Assembly: GCF_002224265.1 (NCBI RefSeq)
Contig: NZ_CP012882.1
Span: 1,677,043 to 1,741,042, forward strand
DNA: 64,000 bases
Direction of reading: 5' to 3'
Origin: Vibrio vulnificus NBRC 15645 = ATCC 27562
GTDB taxonomy: Bacteria; Pseudomonadota; Gammaproteobacteria; Enterobacterales; Vibrionaceae
Made by a program: the position numbers and the translations under genes. The notes below the pieces were generated by a model, which saw nothing but the letters and a program-made list of their open reading frames with translations, did not search any database and was not told where the DNA came from. Positions 27,105 through 35,410 of this stretch are shown in pieces. Position 1 is the first letter of the stretch; each line of letters starts with the position of its first letter.

Positions 27105-27827
27105 ATGAATTTACCCAGATATCTTTTTGCGGGTTCGCTCTCGTTGATGTTGCATGCGGCGTTCATCTCAGCCAAAGAGCAAGCCGTCATTTTTCAAACC
27201 AATGCGGGTAGCGACTCTGCGTCCGTCTCATTAAATTTGGTCTCCAATCCTCCCCCTTCCTCCAATAACGTGGTGGAAAAAAACGTTGAGCCAAAAGAAG
27301 AGACCAAACCACCCACTAAACCAAAACCCAAAAAGCCAGTAGAGCCAAAGAAAGAAGTGGCGAAGCCCAAACCGCCAACCCCAAAGAAAGCGTCTTTAGA
27401 AAAAACCGTGGTAGAAAACAAGAGCAGCACGAAACCCACTGAGTCAACGCCTGTGGAGCAGCCAGAACCCGCGGAACATAAAACGCCAAAAGGTGCGGAC
27501 AATGATCAACCTGCCAGTTCCGCTTCTCAGGGTGTCAGTAGCCAACCGACGCTGATTGAAAAGCCGAGCTTCATGGAGAAACCAGTTCAGCCGAAATATC
27601 CTCGAGTCGCACAAAAGCGGGGGATTGAAGGGACTGCCTTGTTTGAATTGTGGATTGATGAGCAAGGAAAGCTAACCCAGTTACTGTTGATCACATCGAG
27701 TGGCGCAAAAATGCTTGATGACGCGGCTCGAAAAGCCATTCAGCAGTGGAAATTTACCCCTCACGCAGAGAATGGCCAAAAAATGCCTTCTCGAGTAAGA
27801 GTTCCCGTTCGATTTTCTTTGGACTAA
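27105..27827 (+). CDS. tonB: TonB energy-transducing protein
   Basis: This 240-residue protein has an N-terminal anchor (YLFAGSLSLMLHAAFIS) with the S-x3-H motif needed for contact with ExbB/ExbD. A Pro/Lys-rich periplasm-spanning linker follows, about residues 50-140. The TonB_C domain has KPVQPKYPRVAQKRGIEGTA and AIQQWKFTPH. It heads a tonB-exbB-exbD-hutBCD operon, so it should energise outer-membrane heme receptors, as TonB1 of V. cholerae does. The heme receptor gene itself is not in this window. Confidence 0.94.
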   Translation: MNLPRYLFAGSLSLMLHAAFISAKEQAVIFQTNAGSDSASVSLNLVSNPPPSSNNVVEKNVEPKEETKPPTKPKPKKPVEPKKEVAKPKPPTPKKASLEKTVVENKSSTKPTESTPVEQPEPAEHKTPKGADNDQPASSASQGVSSQPTLIEKPSFMEKPVQPKYPRVAQKRGIEGTALFELWIDEQGKLTQLLLITSSGAKMLDDAARKAIQQWKFTPHAENGQKMPSRVRVPVRFSLD

Positions 27828-27829
27828 CC

Positions 27830-28522
27830 ATGCAACAACTACTAGAACTGCAAAACCAACTTGGCCTAATGACTTGGCCGCTAATTTTCTGTTCCGCGGT
27901 GACGGTGATGATCGTCATCGAACGCTTGATTCAGGTCGTTTTAAGTATCGGCGTCGGCAAAAGTGCCATACGCCGTCAACTCAGCACGATTTCGCCGACG
28001 AATAGCCAACAGATTGAGCAACTCGCACAAGCTCTATCAAACAAACGCCCGTTGCTCTACCGCGGGGTTGCCATGCTTTTAGCACATCACGACTTTGCTA
28101 AATCGTTACGCGAAGATGCCGCAGGGATGTGGTTACAGGAAAAACGTCACCAACTTCATTCCGGTTTACGTCTGCTGACACTCATTGGCGTGATCAGCCC
28201 ACTGCTCGGCTTATTGGGGACCGTTCTTGGTCTTATCGAGATGTTTAAAGGCGTGGCGGCGTCCAGTGGCAACATCACCCCCAATGATCTTGCGGAAGGC
28301 TTAGGGCTGGCGATGAGAACCACCGCAGCCGGGCTTTTGATTGCGCTTCCTGCAATTGCCAGCGCGCAATTGCTCGGCCTATGGGCGGATCGCGTCATGT
28401 CCAAACTGGAGCATAGCTTAAACTACGTCAACCTCTGGCTGGAGGGGGTGTCACTTCAACATGTATCACCGGGCAAGCATATTTCAGAGCAAAACAAGCT
28501 GCAGGTTACCGTCCATGATTAA
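27830..28522 (+). CDS. exbB: ExbB proton-channel subunit
   Basis: This 230-residue inner-membrane protein of the MotA/TolQ/ExbB family has three helices. The conserved part LLTLIGVISPLLGLLGTVLG and NDLAEGLGLAMRTTAAGLLIA (residues 115-190) form the pore. The start at ATG 27830 is chosen, two bases after the tonB stop; an earlier in-frame ATG would lie inside tonB. With ExbD it uses the proton gradient to drive TonB. Confidence 0.94.
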   Translation: MQQLLELQNQLGLMTWPLIFCSAVTVMIVIERLIQVVLSIGVGKSAIRRQLSTISPTNSQQIEQLAQALSNKRPLLYRGVAMLLAHHDFAKSLREDAAGMWLQEKRHQLHSGLRLLTLIGVISPLLGLLGTVLGLIEMFKGVAASSGNITPNDLAEGLGLAMRTTAAGLLIALPAIASAQLLGLWADRVMSKLEHSLNYVNLWLEGVSLQHVSPGKHISEQNKLQVTVHD

Positions 28523-28928
28523 AGTGCCTCAAAGTCATCAAGACTCAGGATTAACCCCAGACTTAACACCGTTACTCGACATCATTTTCATTGTGATGGT
28601 GTTTTTAATGTTAACAGCGGCAGTGAAACTGGAATCTATCGATGTCAGTTTACCCAGCAGCGATTCAAAAGCGGTATCTCCAGTGGATAAACAATCGCTC
28701 ACCATCAACATCTTAGCGGAAGAACCACATTGGGCAATCAATGGTCAACGCTATCTCGACTGGCAAAACTTCACTTTGGCCTTAACGGAAGAGACCAAAA
28801 ATTCGGACAAACCCGTTGTCATCGGCGCTGATAAAACGGCAGACATTCAACACTTGGTCACCCTATTAGCTTTCTTGCAAGAAAAAGGCATTAAAGCCAC
28901 TCAGCTCCTCACCGATCAACCACAATAA
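28515..28928 (+). CDS. exbD: ExbD proton-channel subunit
   Basis: This 137-residue protein has a short cytosolic tail, one helix and a periplasmic domain. TPDLTPLLDIIFIVMVFLML contains the essential membrane aspartate. It starts at ATG 28515, overlapping the end of exbB by 8 bases. The ORF could be extended upstream, but that part would be inside exbB. It is the partner of ExbB in TonB energisation. Confidence 0.93.
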   Translation: MIKVPQSHQDSGLTPDLTPLLDIIFIVMVFLMLTAAVKLESIDVSLPSSDSKAVSPVDKQSLTINILAEEPHWAINGQRYLDWQNFTLALTEETKNSDKPVVIGADKTADIQHLVTLLAFLQEKGIKATQLLTDQPQ

Positions 28929-28939
28929 GAGATTCAGGA

Positions 28940-29791
28940 ATGAAAAAAACCATGATTTTAGGGCTCAGCGTTGCCCTTCTAAGCACCCCCCTTAGTTTGC
29001 CTTTACAGGCTGCGCAAGAACGAATCATTAGTGCTGGCAGCGCCGTTACCGAGCTAATTTTGGCTTTGCACGCCGAACAATCCCTTGTCGCTGTTGATGT
29101 AACAAGTCAGCTACCCGAAGGTCAGCCACTTCCCAAAATCGGTTATCACCGTCGCTTGTCGGCCGAAGGCTTATTGGCGCTATCGCCAACAAAATTGATT
29201 GGCTCTGATGAAATGGGACCAGCCCCCGTATTGCAACAACTCAAGTCCACTGGCGTCGATATTGAAGTGGTGAACACACAAGCCAATGTGGACGGGCTAA
29301 AAGCGCGCATCGACCAGATTGCCGCCATTCTAAACAAATCACAAGAAGCACAGCAGTTGAAGTCTCTAGTTGATCAGCAAGTGCAAAGTTTAAAGGCGAA
29401 TCAACCGACAGAGCAGAAAAAGAAAGTGCTGTTTTTGCTGATTCACGAAGGACGCGCAGCAAACGTGGCCGGCACGGATACAACACCTGATGCCATCATC
29501 CGTTTGGCAGGCGCCATTAACCCCGCCGCCGATAAGATTACCGCCTACAAGCCTCTTTCAAGCGAGTCGATGGTAGAAATGCAGCCAGATGTGATTTTAG
29601 TCAGTGGCCGCAGTTTCGAAAAGCTGGGCGGCCCTGACGCCATCATCAAAATGATGCCTCTTTTGGCCGCTACGCCTGCCGGACAAAATAAACAGATCAT
29701 GGCTATAGATGGCGCCGCTTTAGTTGGCGGTTTGGGTTTAAAGAGCCTTGCAGAAGCCAAACGACTTAACCAGTTACTTTATACGCAGTAA
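28940..29791 (+). CDS. hutB: Periplasmic heme-binding protein HutB
   Basis: This 283-residue class III periplasmic binding protein has a Sec signal peptide (MKKTMILGLSVALLSTPLSL, cut near residue 25). Tyr69 in KIGYHRRLSAEGLL matches the heme-ligating tyrosine of ShuT/PhuT-type proteins. A long linking helix (residues 115-140) separates the two lobes. It delivers heme to the HutC-HutD ABC transporter encoded directly downstream. The gap from exbD is 11 bases. Confidence 0.95.
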   Translation: MKKTMILGLSVALLSTPLSLPLQAAQERIISAGSAVTELILALHAEQSLVAVDVTSQLPEGQPLPKIGYHRRLSAEGLLALSPTKLIGSDEMGPAPVLQQLKSTGVDIEVVNTQANVDGLKARIDQIAAILNKSQEAQQLKSLVDQQVQSLKANQPTEQKKKVLFLLIHEGRAANVAGTDTTPDAIIRLAGAINPAADKITAYKPLSSESMVEMQPDVILVSGRSFEKLGGPDAIIKMMPLLAATPAGQNKQIMAIDGAALVGGLGLKSLAEAKRLNQLLYTQ

Positions 29792-29800
29792 TTTTTCATC

Positions 29801-30832
29801 ATGTTACGTCATATCCCTCTTTCCATCTGCGTCACGGTGCTTTTAGTGACGCTGAGCTTAACGGCTATCTCTTCGGTGACCGTAGGGCCGATGAACATTA
29901 GTGGTGCCGATACCTTGCGCAGCTTGCTGCGCTTAGGTGACCTTGCACCGCATATTGATGTGGTCATCCAAGAAATTCGCCTTCCCCGCACACTACTTTG
30001 CATGTTGGTGGGGGCAATTCTCGCGCTTTGTGGTGTCGTGATGCAGGGTTTGTTTCGAAATCCATTGGCCGAACCGGGCATCATTGGCGTCTCAGCTGGT
30101 GCGGCATTAGGTGGAGCAGTTGCGATTGTCGCCCTTTCTCAAGTGGCAATGTTGTCTAGCTCGATCATGAATTTAGCGGTATTGCCCATTGCCAGCTTCC
30201 TTGGTGGTGCGCTGGCGACGGCCTTGGTCTACAAAATGGGGGCCGGAAAATTTGGGACCTCGGTCACCATCATGCTCTTAGCGGGCGTCGCGATTAGTGC
30301 CATTTCCGGTGCAGCGATTGGCTATCTCAACTTCCTTGCCGATGATCAAACACTGCGTGACCTCTCTTTGTGGTCAATGGGCTCACTCGCGGCAGCAAAC
30401 TGGGGATCCATTGCTTTGGCGGCTTTGACCTTATTAGCCCTTTATGTCTACTTTGCTCGTAAAGCCATGGCGCTGAATGCACTACTTTTGGGGGAATCTG
30501 AAGCTCGTCATCTAGGCATTGAAGTACAACGCCTCAAAAGAGGTTTGATTGCACTTTCAGCCATTGGCGTTGGGGTGACGGTCAGTATTTGTGGGGCGAT
30601 TGGTTTTATCGGTCTGGTTATCCCGCATCTTGGTCGTATGCTTGCAGGGCCAGACCATCGCAAATTAATTCCGCTCTCAGCGTTGCTAGGCGCGTTACTG
30701 CTGACCTTTGCTGACATGGTGGCAAGAGTTGCCGTCGCACCTGCTGAGTTGCCTGTGGGCATCGTCACTGCCGCTATCGGCGCACCTTTCTTTATTTATC
30801 TTCTCTTCCAGCAGAAAGGACGAATTGTATGA
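29801..30832 (+). CDS. hutC: Heme ABC transporter permease HutC
   Basis: This 343-residue FecCD/BtuC-type permease has ten helices. Conserved features are RLPRTLLCMLVGAILALCG, GLFRNPLAEPGIIGVSAGAA and, near the C-terminus, GFIGLVIPHLGRMLAGPDHR, the loop that contacts the ATPase. The last 4 bases overlap hutD (ATGA). Together with HutB and HutD it carries heme across the inner membrane. Confidence 0.95.
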   Translation: MLRHIPLSICVTVLLVTLSLTAISSVTVGPMNISGADTLRSLLRLGDLAPHIDVVIQEIRLPRTLLCMLVGAILALCGVVMQGLFRNPLAEPGIIGVSAGAALGGAVAIVALSQVAMLSSSIMNLAVLPIASFLGGALATALVYKMGAGKFGTSVTIMLLAGVAISAISGAAIGYLNFLADDQTLRDLSLWSMGSLAAANWGSIALAALTLLALYVYFARKAMALNALLLGESEARHLGIEVQRLKRGLIALSAIGVGVTVSICGAIGFIGLVIPHLGRMLAGPDHRKLIPLSALLGALLLTFADMVARVAVAPAELPVGIVTAAIGAPFFIYLLFQQKGRIV

Positions 30833-31614
30833 AAAAGCCTGTTGTACTTCGAGGGCAAAATCTCTCATTGCAGTTCGCCTCTCGCCAGGTGCTCAAACAG
30901 ATCGATGTGGCATTTTGCGCTGGTGAAGTGGTGGCATTACTTGGCCCAAACGGCGCAGGAAAAAGTAGCCTGCTCAAGTTGTTGAGCGGTGAGATAGCTT
31001 CCTCACAATCCATCGAATATTTTGGTAAAGCCGCCAAAAGCTGGCGCAGCGCAGAGCTTTCTCGTCACTTGGGTTTGTTGCCACAAAGCAGTTCACTCAC
31101 CTTTCCTTTTCTAGCGCGAGAAGTGGTCGAATTAGGTGCGATCCCTCTGGCGTTATCCCAAGCTGAAGTGAAAGCCATCGCTGAGAAATACATGGCCATA
31201 ACGGACGTCGTCCATCTGGCAGACAGCTTATATCCTGCCCTATCTGGCGGAGAGAAGCAGCGCCTTCATTTTGCGCGAGTATTAACTCAGCTCGATCAAA
31301 GTGGCGATCAAAAAATCTTGATGCTGGATGAGCCAACCTCTGCGCTCGATCTGGCCCACCAGCACAATACTCTGCGAGTGGCGAAACAGTTTGCCAAAGA
31401 GCAACAAGCGTGCGTCATTGTGGTATTGCATGATCTTAATCTGGCGGCTCAATATGCAGACCGCATGGTGATCCTACATCGTGGTGAGATTGTGGTTGAT
31501 GCCAGTCCAGAAGAGGCTCTGACTCCAGAAATTATTGACTCGGTATACGGCTATAAAGCGTTGATTGGCCGTCACCCTACTCTGGGCTTCCCGCTAGTCC
31601 AGCCTGCCGCCTAG
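30829..31614 (+). CDS. hutD: Heme ABC transporter ATPase HutD
   Basis: This 261-residue ABC ATPase has Walker A LLGPNGAGKSSLLKLL, Q-loop LLPQSS, signature ALSGGEKQRL, Walker B ILMLDEPTSALD and H-loop VLHDLNLAAQ. It is of the FecE/HmuV group, as expected for heme import. It is translationally coupled to hutC and ends the operon before a strong terminator. Confidence 0.95.
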   Translation: MKKPVVLRGQNLSLQFASRQVLKQIDVAFCAGEVVALLGPNGAGKSSLLKLLSGEIASSQSIEYFGKAAKSWRSAELSRHLGLLPQSSSLTFPFLAREVVELGAIPLALSQAEVKAIAEKYMAITDVVHLADSLYPALSGGEKQRLHFARVLTQLDQSGDQKILMLDEPTSALDLAHQHNTLRVAKQFAKEQQACVIVVLHDLNLAAQYADRMVILHRGEIVVDASPEEALTPEIIDSVYGYKALIGRHPTLGFPLVQPAA

Positions 31615-31656
31615 CGCGTTTGAGCGATGAAAATCGCCATCGTTCGCGCCCTATAA

Positions 31657-31687
31657 AAATAAAGCTCCCAAAATGGGAGCTTTATTT
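31657..31687. terminator. Bidirectional terminator between hutD and tetR-like gene
   Basis: AAATAAAGCTCCCA (31657-31670) pairs perfectly with TGGGAGCTTTATTT (31674-31687) around a 3-nt loop. T-rich and A-rich flanks let it act on both strands. Confidence 0.9.
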
Positions 31688-31702
31688 ATGGAATATTGGT
31701 CA

Positions 31703-32164
31703 TTATTGACTAATACGGACAAGAGACTTACCAAACAGCCACTCGAGCTCTTTTTTACTCTCTTCACCAAACTGGCTTTCCGTCATTTTGTAGAGACGGT
31801 CGATACCGTTTGCCGCAAACTCGTGCGCACGCTCAGCCGTTACAATATGGTGGAAAAGCAGACGCAGGATGGCACGGAACTCTTCATCTTCCAACGCAAC
31901 AACCCAGCTTTGAGAAAACTCGTTTAGACCTTTATTGAATTCAAGGTGCTCAACGAACAGTTTAAAAATTCGACCGTCTAGTGCAGCGGTAAAGTCCGTT
32001 TTCTTAGGGAAATGATGACTTATACCGGTACGTGAAACACCTGTCTGTTGGCTCAACGTCGTGTACGACATTTTGTCGTAACCGAGCCTAAGCAACTGAT
32101 CAACAACGGCATCCATAATTTTCTGGATAGTGATTTCGGTATCTTCTTTACTACGCTTTGGCAT
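31703..32164 (-). CDS. TetR-family transcriptional regulator, short form
   Basis: This 153-residue regulator has an N-terminal helix-turn-helix (residues 15-60; LGYDKMSYTTLSQQTGVSRT then GISHHFPKKTDFTAAL), clearly TetR-like. The remaining 90 residues are helical and shorter than the usual ligand-binding domain. AAGAGAAGAGC precedes the ATG. It is convergent with the heme operon; control of hut genes is possible but nothing in the sequence shows it. The frame is intact, so the short length looks natural. Confidence 0.85.
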   Translation of the reverse strand: MPKRSKEDTEITIQKIMDAVVDQLLRLGYDKMSYTTLSQQTGVSRTGISHHFPKKTDFTAALDGRIFKLFVEHLEFNKGLNEFSQSWVVALEDEEFRAILRLLFHHIVTAERAHEFAANGIDRLYKMTESQFGEESKKELEWLFGKSLVRISQ

Positions 32165-32692
32165 ATTTTAGCTCTTCTCTTTGTAAATCCATCTAACTCA
32201 AAGTCTGAGGTCAGAATGAAAATCGTTCTCAATAGGTTGCCAGAAAACACCCTTTTTCGAAATAAACAAGCCTACTTTTTATTACGAAATACTGTAAACC
32301 AGGTTTGCAGATGCATGTCGTCAAGCAAAACAAAATTTCAGAATATGCAACTAAATTAATACCATTAAATGACATTAGTTTAATATTTACATCTGCATTT
32401 TGAACCGATTGATAGCGATAGATTATGTAAAAATAATTTATCTCGAGATACTCTTATAAAATCCTGCTAGGTGCAACTCACTCACTGTGATTACTAAGTA
32501 AGTAAAAGGTGAAATCCGGTAAATTATTGACTCGGATCACATCGTCCATTAACAAAATCTAAAGTTATCTCTGCTTAACCCTCTCAACAAACAACATAGC
32601 ATACCGATATTTTTTTATCCAAGTTGTTCCATTTATTTCTATTGAAAAAAAAACGAGTTGAGTATAATCCCTTTTTTAAGTGAGGATTCGTT
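32165..32692. other. Gene-free AT-rich region
   Basis: About 530 bases separate the divergent tetR-like and yfcZ-like genes. TATAAT at about 32660 and GTGAGGA just before 32693 give a plausible promoter and ribosome site for the yfcZ-like gene. Apparent short frames here have no coding character. I see no tRNA or structured RNA. Confidence 0.4.
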
Positions 32693-32992
32693 ATGAGCAT
32701 TGAACACGAAGAAACCCAAGTATGTGAAGCGTGTGGTTGCGCTGGTGAAATTGGCTTTATCATCAAAGAAGGCGATGACGTTGCAGACGTGACAATTTAC
32801 GCTGGTTCAAAAGAGTTGCTACAAGCGGAATTTGCCAAGTATCTAGAGCTGGCGAAAGCAGTAAACGAAAATGTGGAATACAACACCACAGAGCTGACTG
32901 ATGACGCCACTGAGCTCACTGCTCGCTTTAAATTCGAAGTGAGTGCAGAGAAACTGATTTTTGAACTGAAAAGCCGCTCTTTATCACGTTAA
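32693..32992 (+). CDS. YfcZ/YiiS (DUF406) family protein
   Basis: This 99-residue small soluble protein contains VCEACGCAGEIGFIIKEGD near the N-terminus, the cysteine-containing signature of the YfcZ/YiiS family (DUF406). An alternating acidic helical part follows. Function is unknown. It is well expressed-looking: a strong AGTGAGGA site and consensus -10 lie upstream. It ends in a terminator shared with the convergent gene. Confidence 0.9.
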   Translation: MSIEHEETQVCEACGCAGEIGFIIKEGDDVADVTIYAGSKELLQAEFAKYLELAKAVNENVEYNTTELTDDATELTARFKFEVSAEKLIFELKSRSLSR

Positions 32993-33009
32993 TCCCTAAC
33001 GTTATTCTT

Positions 33010-33040
33010 AGACGAGCCTACGATTTAGGCTCGTCTTTTA
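33010..33040. terminator. Terminator overlapping the 3' end of a convergent gene
   Basis: AGACGAGCCTA (33010-33020) pairs with TAGGCTCGTCT (33026-33036) around a 5-nt loop, with T-rich sequence after it on the plus strand. The last codons and stop (33018-33020) of the minus-strand gene lie inside the hairpin. Confidence 0.88.
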
Positions 33041-33323
33041 TTTTGATCTGCTGCCACTTCAGTGCACCGTTGGTTTCAAAACTCTTTTCCGCAACACACT
33101 CAAGCAACACACCTTCAACATTCAATACCGCACCAATGGAATACGCTTGATCTTGGTAATAACACACCCGTAAGCGTGCTGGCGTTTCTGCTGCCACCAC
33201 GGCCACGACCTTGTCCCCTGTCGATACCGTTTTTGCTACCGCAGGCACAGAGCTAAACAGCAACAACATCAGCGTAGCCAAACCACGAATCGCAGTGATA
33301 CCTGTTACCCAATTTTGACGCAT
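33018..33323 (-). CDS. DUF1496-like small exported protein
   Basis: This 101-residue protein has a signal peptide (GLATLMLLLFSSVPAVA, cleaved near residue 30). A short mature part contains RVCYYQDQAYSIGAVLNVEG and LLECV, with two conserved cysteines likely forming a disulfide. This pattern is that of the DUF1496/YnjH family, function unknown. Its last four codons are encoded in the terminator hairpin shared with the yfcZ-like gene. Confidence 0.78.
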   Translation of the reverse strand: MRQNWVTGITAIRGLATLMLLLFSSVPAVAKTVSTGDKVVAVVAAETPARLRVCYYQDQAYSIGAVLNVEGVLLECVAEKSFETNGALKWQQIKIKDEPKS

Positions 33324-33414
33324 ACACTCTCTCCAACTTCTATTAGTACGCTACAATGCGATGAGATAGGCTTTATGGCCTAGAGCACAAGATTCACCCC
33401 AAATGGACATCGCG

Positions 33415-34014
33415 ATGAACACACTTTTCGTCACATCACTGGCCCTTTTCTTTTCCACGGTTACCATGGCGGTTCCTCTCGACTACTATCAAATTCTGAA
33501 TCATCTCGATAACTACGGCAATCTGGATTTGCGTAATAAGCCTTACAGCTCACTTCCAGATGGCCTAACGGTCAAAGGCAATCTCAATATTGGTAGCACC
33601 ACAATAAAGAACTTGCCGAAAGATCTCTCAATCGAAGGCAGTCTAGAGGCAAGTAACAGTCAACTCGCAATGGTCTATCCAGGCACCTCCATCAAAGGGT
33701 ACGCCAACCTATTGGGGTCTCAAATTAAAAACTGGCCCGCTGGCATCACGCTTGGGGGATATTTGAATCTCACCGATACGCCGTTAGAAAAGCTGCCATT
33801 TGGCTTACGTGTGAAAGGAGACTTGAGTGTCATTCGCACCCCCATCAAAGCTCTGCCTGAGAATCTGGTAGTGGAAGGCAATTTATACATAGGCGGCTCT
33901 GCACTGACAGAATTCCCAGACAAAATGACCGTCAAAGGCCATATTTTCCTCGGAGGAAATCGTATCAGCAAGTGGCCAAGTGAACTTGACTTAGGGGGCG
34001 CGGTGGCGAGATAA
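33415..34014 (+). CDS. Secreted repeat protein of eight 20-residue units
   Basis: This 199-residue protein has an N-terminal signal peptide (FVTSLALFFSTVTMAVP). The rest is a near-perfect solenoid: from about residue 34 to the end the unit (K/E/G)G-x-L-x-[ILV]-x-x-[TS]-x-[IL]-x-x-[LFW]P-x-x-[LIM]-x-[VIL] repeats eight times with an exact 20-residue period and no insertions. Similar LP-x-x-L repeats occur in phage and bacterial proteins predicted to form leucine-rich or beta-solenoid rods. There is no anchor or sorting signal, so it should be periplasmic or secreted. I do not recognise a named family; binding to another protein or glycan is only a guess. An earlier ATG at 33403 adds four residues. 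Confidence 0.8.
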   Translation: MNTLFVTSLALFFSTVTMAVPLDYYQILNHLDNYGNLDLRNKPYSSLPDGLTVKGNLNIGSTTIKNLPKDLSIEGSLEASNSQLAMVYPGTSIKGYANLLGSQIKNWPAGITLGGYLNLTDTPLEKLPFGLRVKGDLSVIRTPIKALPENLVVEGNLYIGGSALTEFPDKMTVKGHIFLGGNRISKWPSELDLGGAVAR

Positions 34015-34102
34015 AGCCACGTGCTTTCCCTCTTTGACATCCCGTTGATAGACAAAAGCCAGCAGTGTGAAGTGATGCTGGCTTTTGTTTTAGGCGCTTA
34101 TG

Positions 34103-35206
34103 CTACTTGTTATTACAAGGGTTAGCATAACTCGCCACTAAGTACTTCTGCGCGCCTTCAGGCAGCTGCAGAAGCTTCTCTGTAAGCGAAGCTCGCACCG
34201 CGTCGGTAATCGAGTCATCTTCCAAACCTGCCGCCAACTTATTGATGGGGAATAGATGGTAATGTTCATGTATCTGACGGTCGATCTCTTCGGCTAATGC
34301 TTCTGGTGTAGCAAAGTCATCCACGATGACATCACCAAAGGCCACTTGAACACGCCCTTTGTATCCAACGATGCCCTGAATTATGCTTTCGATGTCTTCA
34401 AACTCACCTTTTTCATAACGGCCATTGGTCGCCTTTTCGTACAGCTCTCTCGCTTTTGCGATATCGCAGGGATCGTTCTCATAAGAAATCGACACTGGCA
34501 CAATTCTCAATGACTTCATGTATTCAGCAAAATCGATTTTCTGCTTGCGCCCTTCGACATGAAACATTTTCAAAATCGCAGGATCGGTGAAATCATTACC
34601 ATCCTTCGCTCGGCCCTCTTTTTGTGCAATCCAAATGGAATTGCCCGTATCAAGGGAATGCTTGATATAAGACGACAACTGACCCAGCACTTTCATCATT
34701 TCGCGTGGCGCTTTGACGGAACGTTTGACAATAAAACTCTTGTTCAGCTTCATCAGCTCAGTGGCACAAGGCTTTTTCAGTAGGTTGTCACCAATCGCAA
34801 TGCGCACCGTTTTATGGCCATGCTTAAACAAACCATAGTTCACCAAAGCAGGGTCCATCGCAATGTCACGGTGGTTGCAGATAAACAAATAGGCGCTGTC
34901 TTTATCCAGCTTTTCTAACCCGGTGTAATTCACGCCATCAGTGGTTGTCTTCAGCGTCTGTTCTAGATACTTCTTTACAACTAACTGTATTGCTTCAACG
35001 GAATCAAGCTTGTTCCATTTTCTTTTCAGATAGAACTTCAGAAATGGCGCCACTAAACCTCTAAACCAAGACGAACTATTGGCATAGCGGTGCTGCAAAA
35101 TAGCGCTAATGAATTCATCATCTTGCACTAAACGGTCGAGTGCTGCAGAAATCTCTTCGTCGTTATAAGGACGAATTTCTAAATATGGGTCAATGTTGTC
35201 TGTCAT
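34103..35206 (-). CDS. PlsC-like glycerol/1-acyl-glycerol-phosphate acyltransferase family
   Basis: This protein of about 367 residues has AYLFICNHRDIAMDPALVNY (acyltransferase block 1, NHRD form), IAQKEGRAKDGND (block 3, EGR) and LRIVPVSISYEND (block 4). These are the PlsC/LPLAT motifs for fatty-acyl transfer to a glycerol phosphate or similar acceptor at the membrane. The N-terminal extension of about 100 residues is helical. The start at 35206 (MTDNID) is preferred over 35236. It is annotated in vibrios as a 1-acyl-sn-glycerol-3-phosphate acyltransferase-like protein; it is not the main PlsC. Confidence 0.82.
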   Translation of the reverse strand: MTDNIDPYLEIRPYNDEEISAALDRLVQDDEFISAILQHRYANSSSWFRGLVAPFLKFYLKRKWNKLDSVEAIQLVVKKYLEQTLKTTTDGVNYTGLEKLDKDSAYLFICNHRDIAMDPALVNYGLFKHGHKTVRIAIGDNLLKKPCATELMKLNKSFIVKRSVKAPREMMKVLGQLSSYIKHSLDTGNSIWIAQKEGRAKDGNDFTDPAILKMFHVEGRKQKIDFAEYMKSLRIVPVSISYENDPCDIAKARELYEKATNGRYEKGEFEDIESIIQGIVGYKGRVQVAFGDVIVDDFATPEALAEEIDRQIHEHYHLFPINKLAAGLEDDSITDAVRASLTEKLLQLPEGAQKYLVASYANPCNNK

Positions 35207-35410
35207 TATTCTTGTCGTATTAAAAAAAACTGGCACATTCTACGCATTGTTGGCAACGCTCGCAGCTACCTTAGCCGTTGTTTCTCTAAGGTCATACCAG
35301 TCAACTCACAAATATGACAAATAGTGCCTTAGTTCGTTCCCTGTTTTTTGAGGTTGGCATTTCTCACGCTAAAAGGTAACCTTAGCGCCCCATGATTTGA
35401 GGTACCCAAC

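Noticed and set aside
27746..27829. Upstream extension of exbB inside tonB
   Set aside because: ExbB homology begins at MQQLLELQ (27830); the extension is out-of-frame tonB sequence.
32048..32359. 103-codon plus-strand frame opposite the tetR-like start
   Set aside because: The first third is antisense to the regulator and the rest has no coding character or ribosome site.
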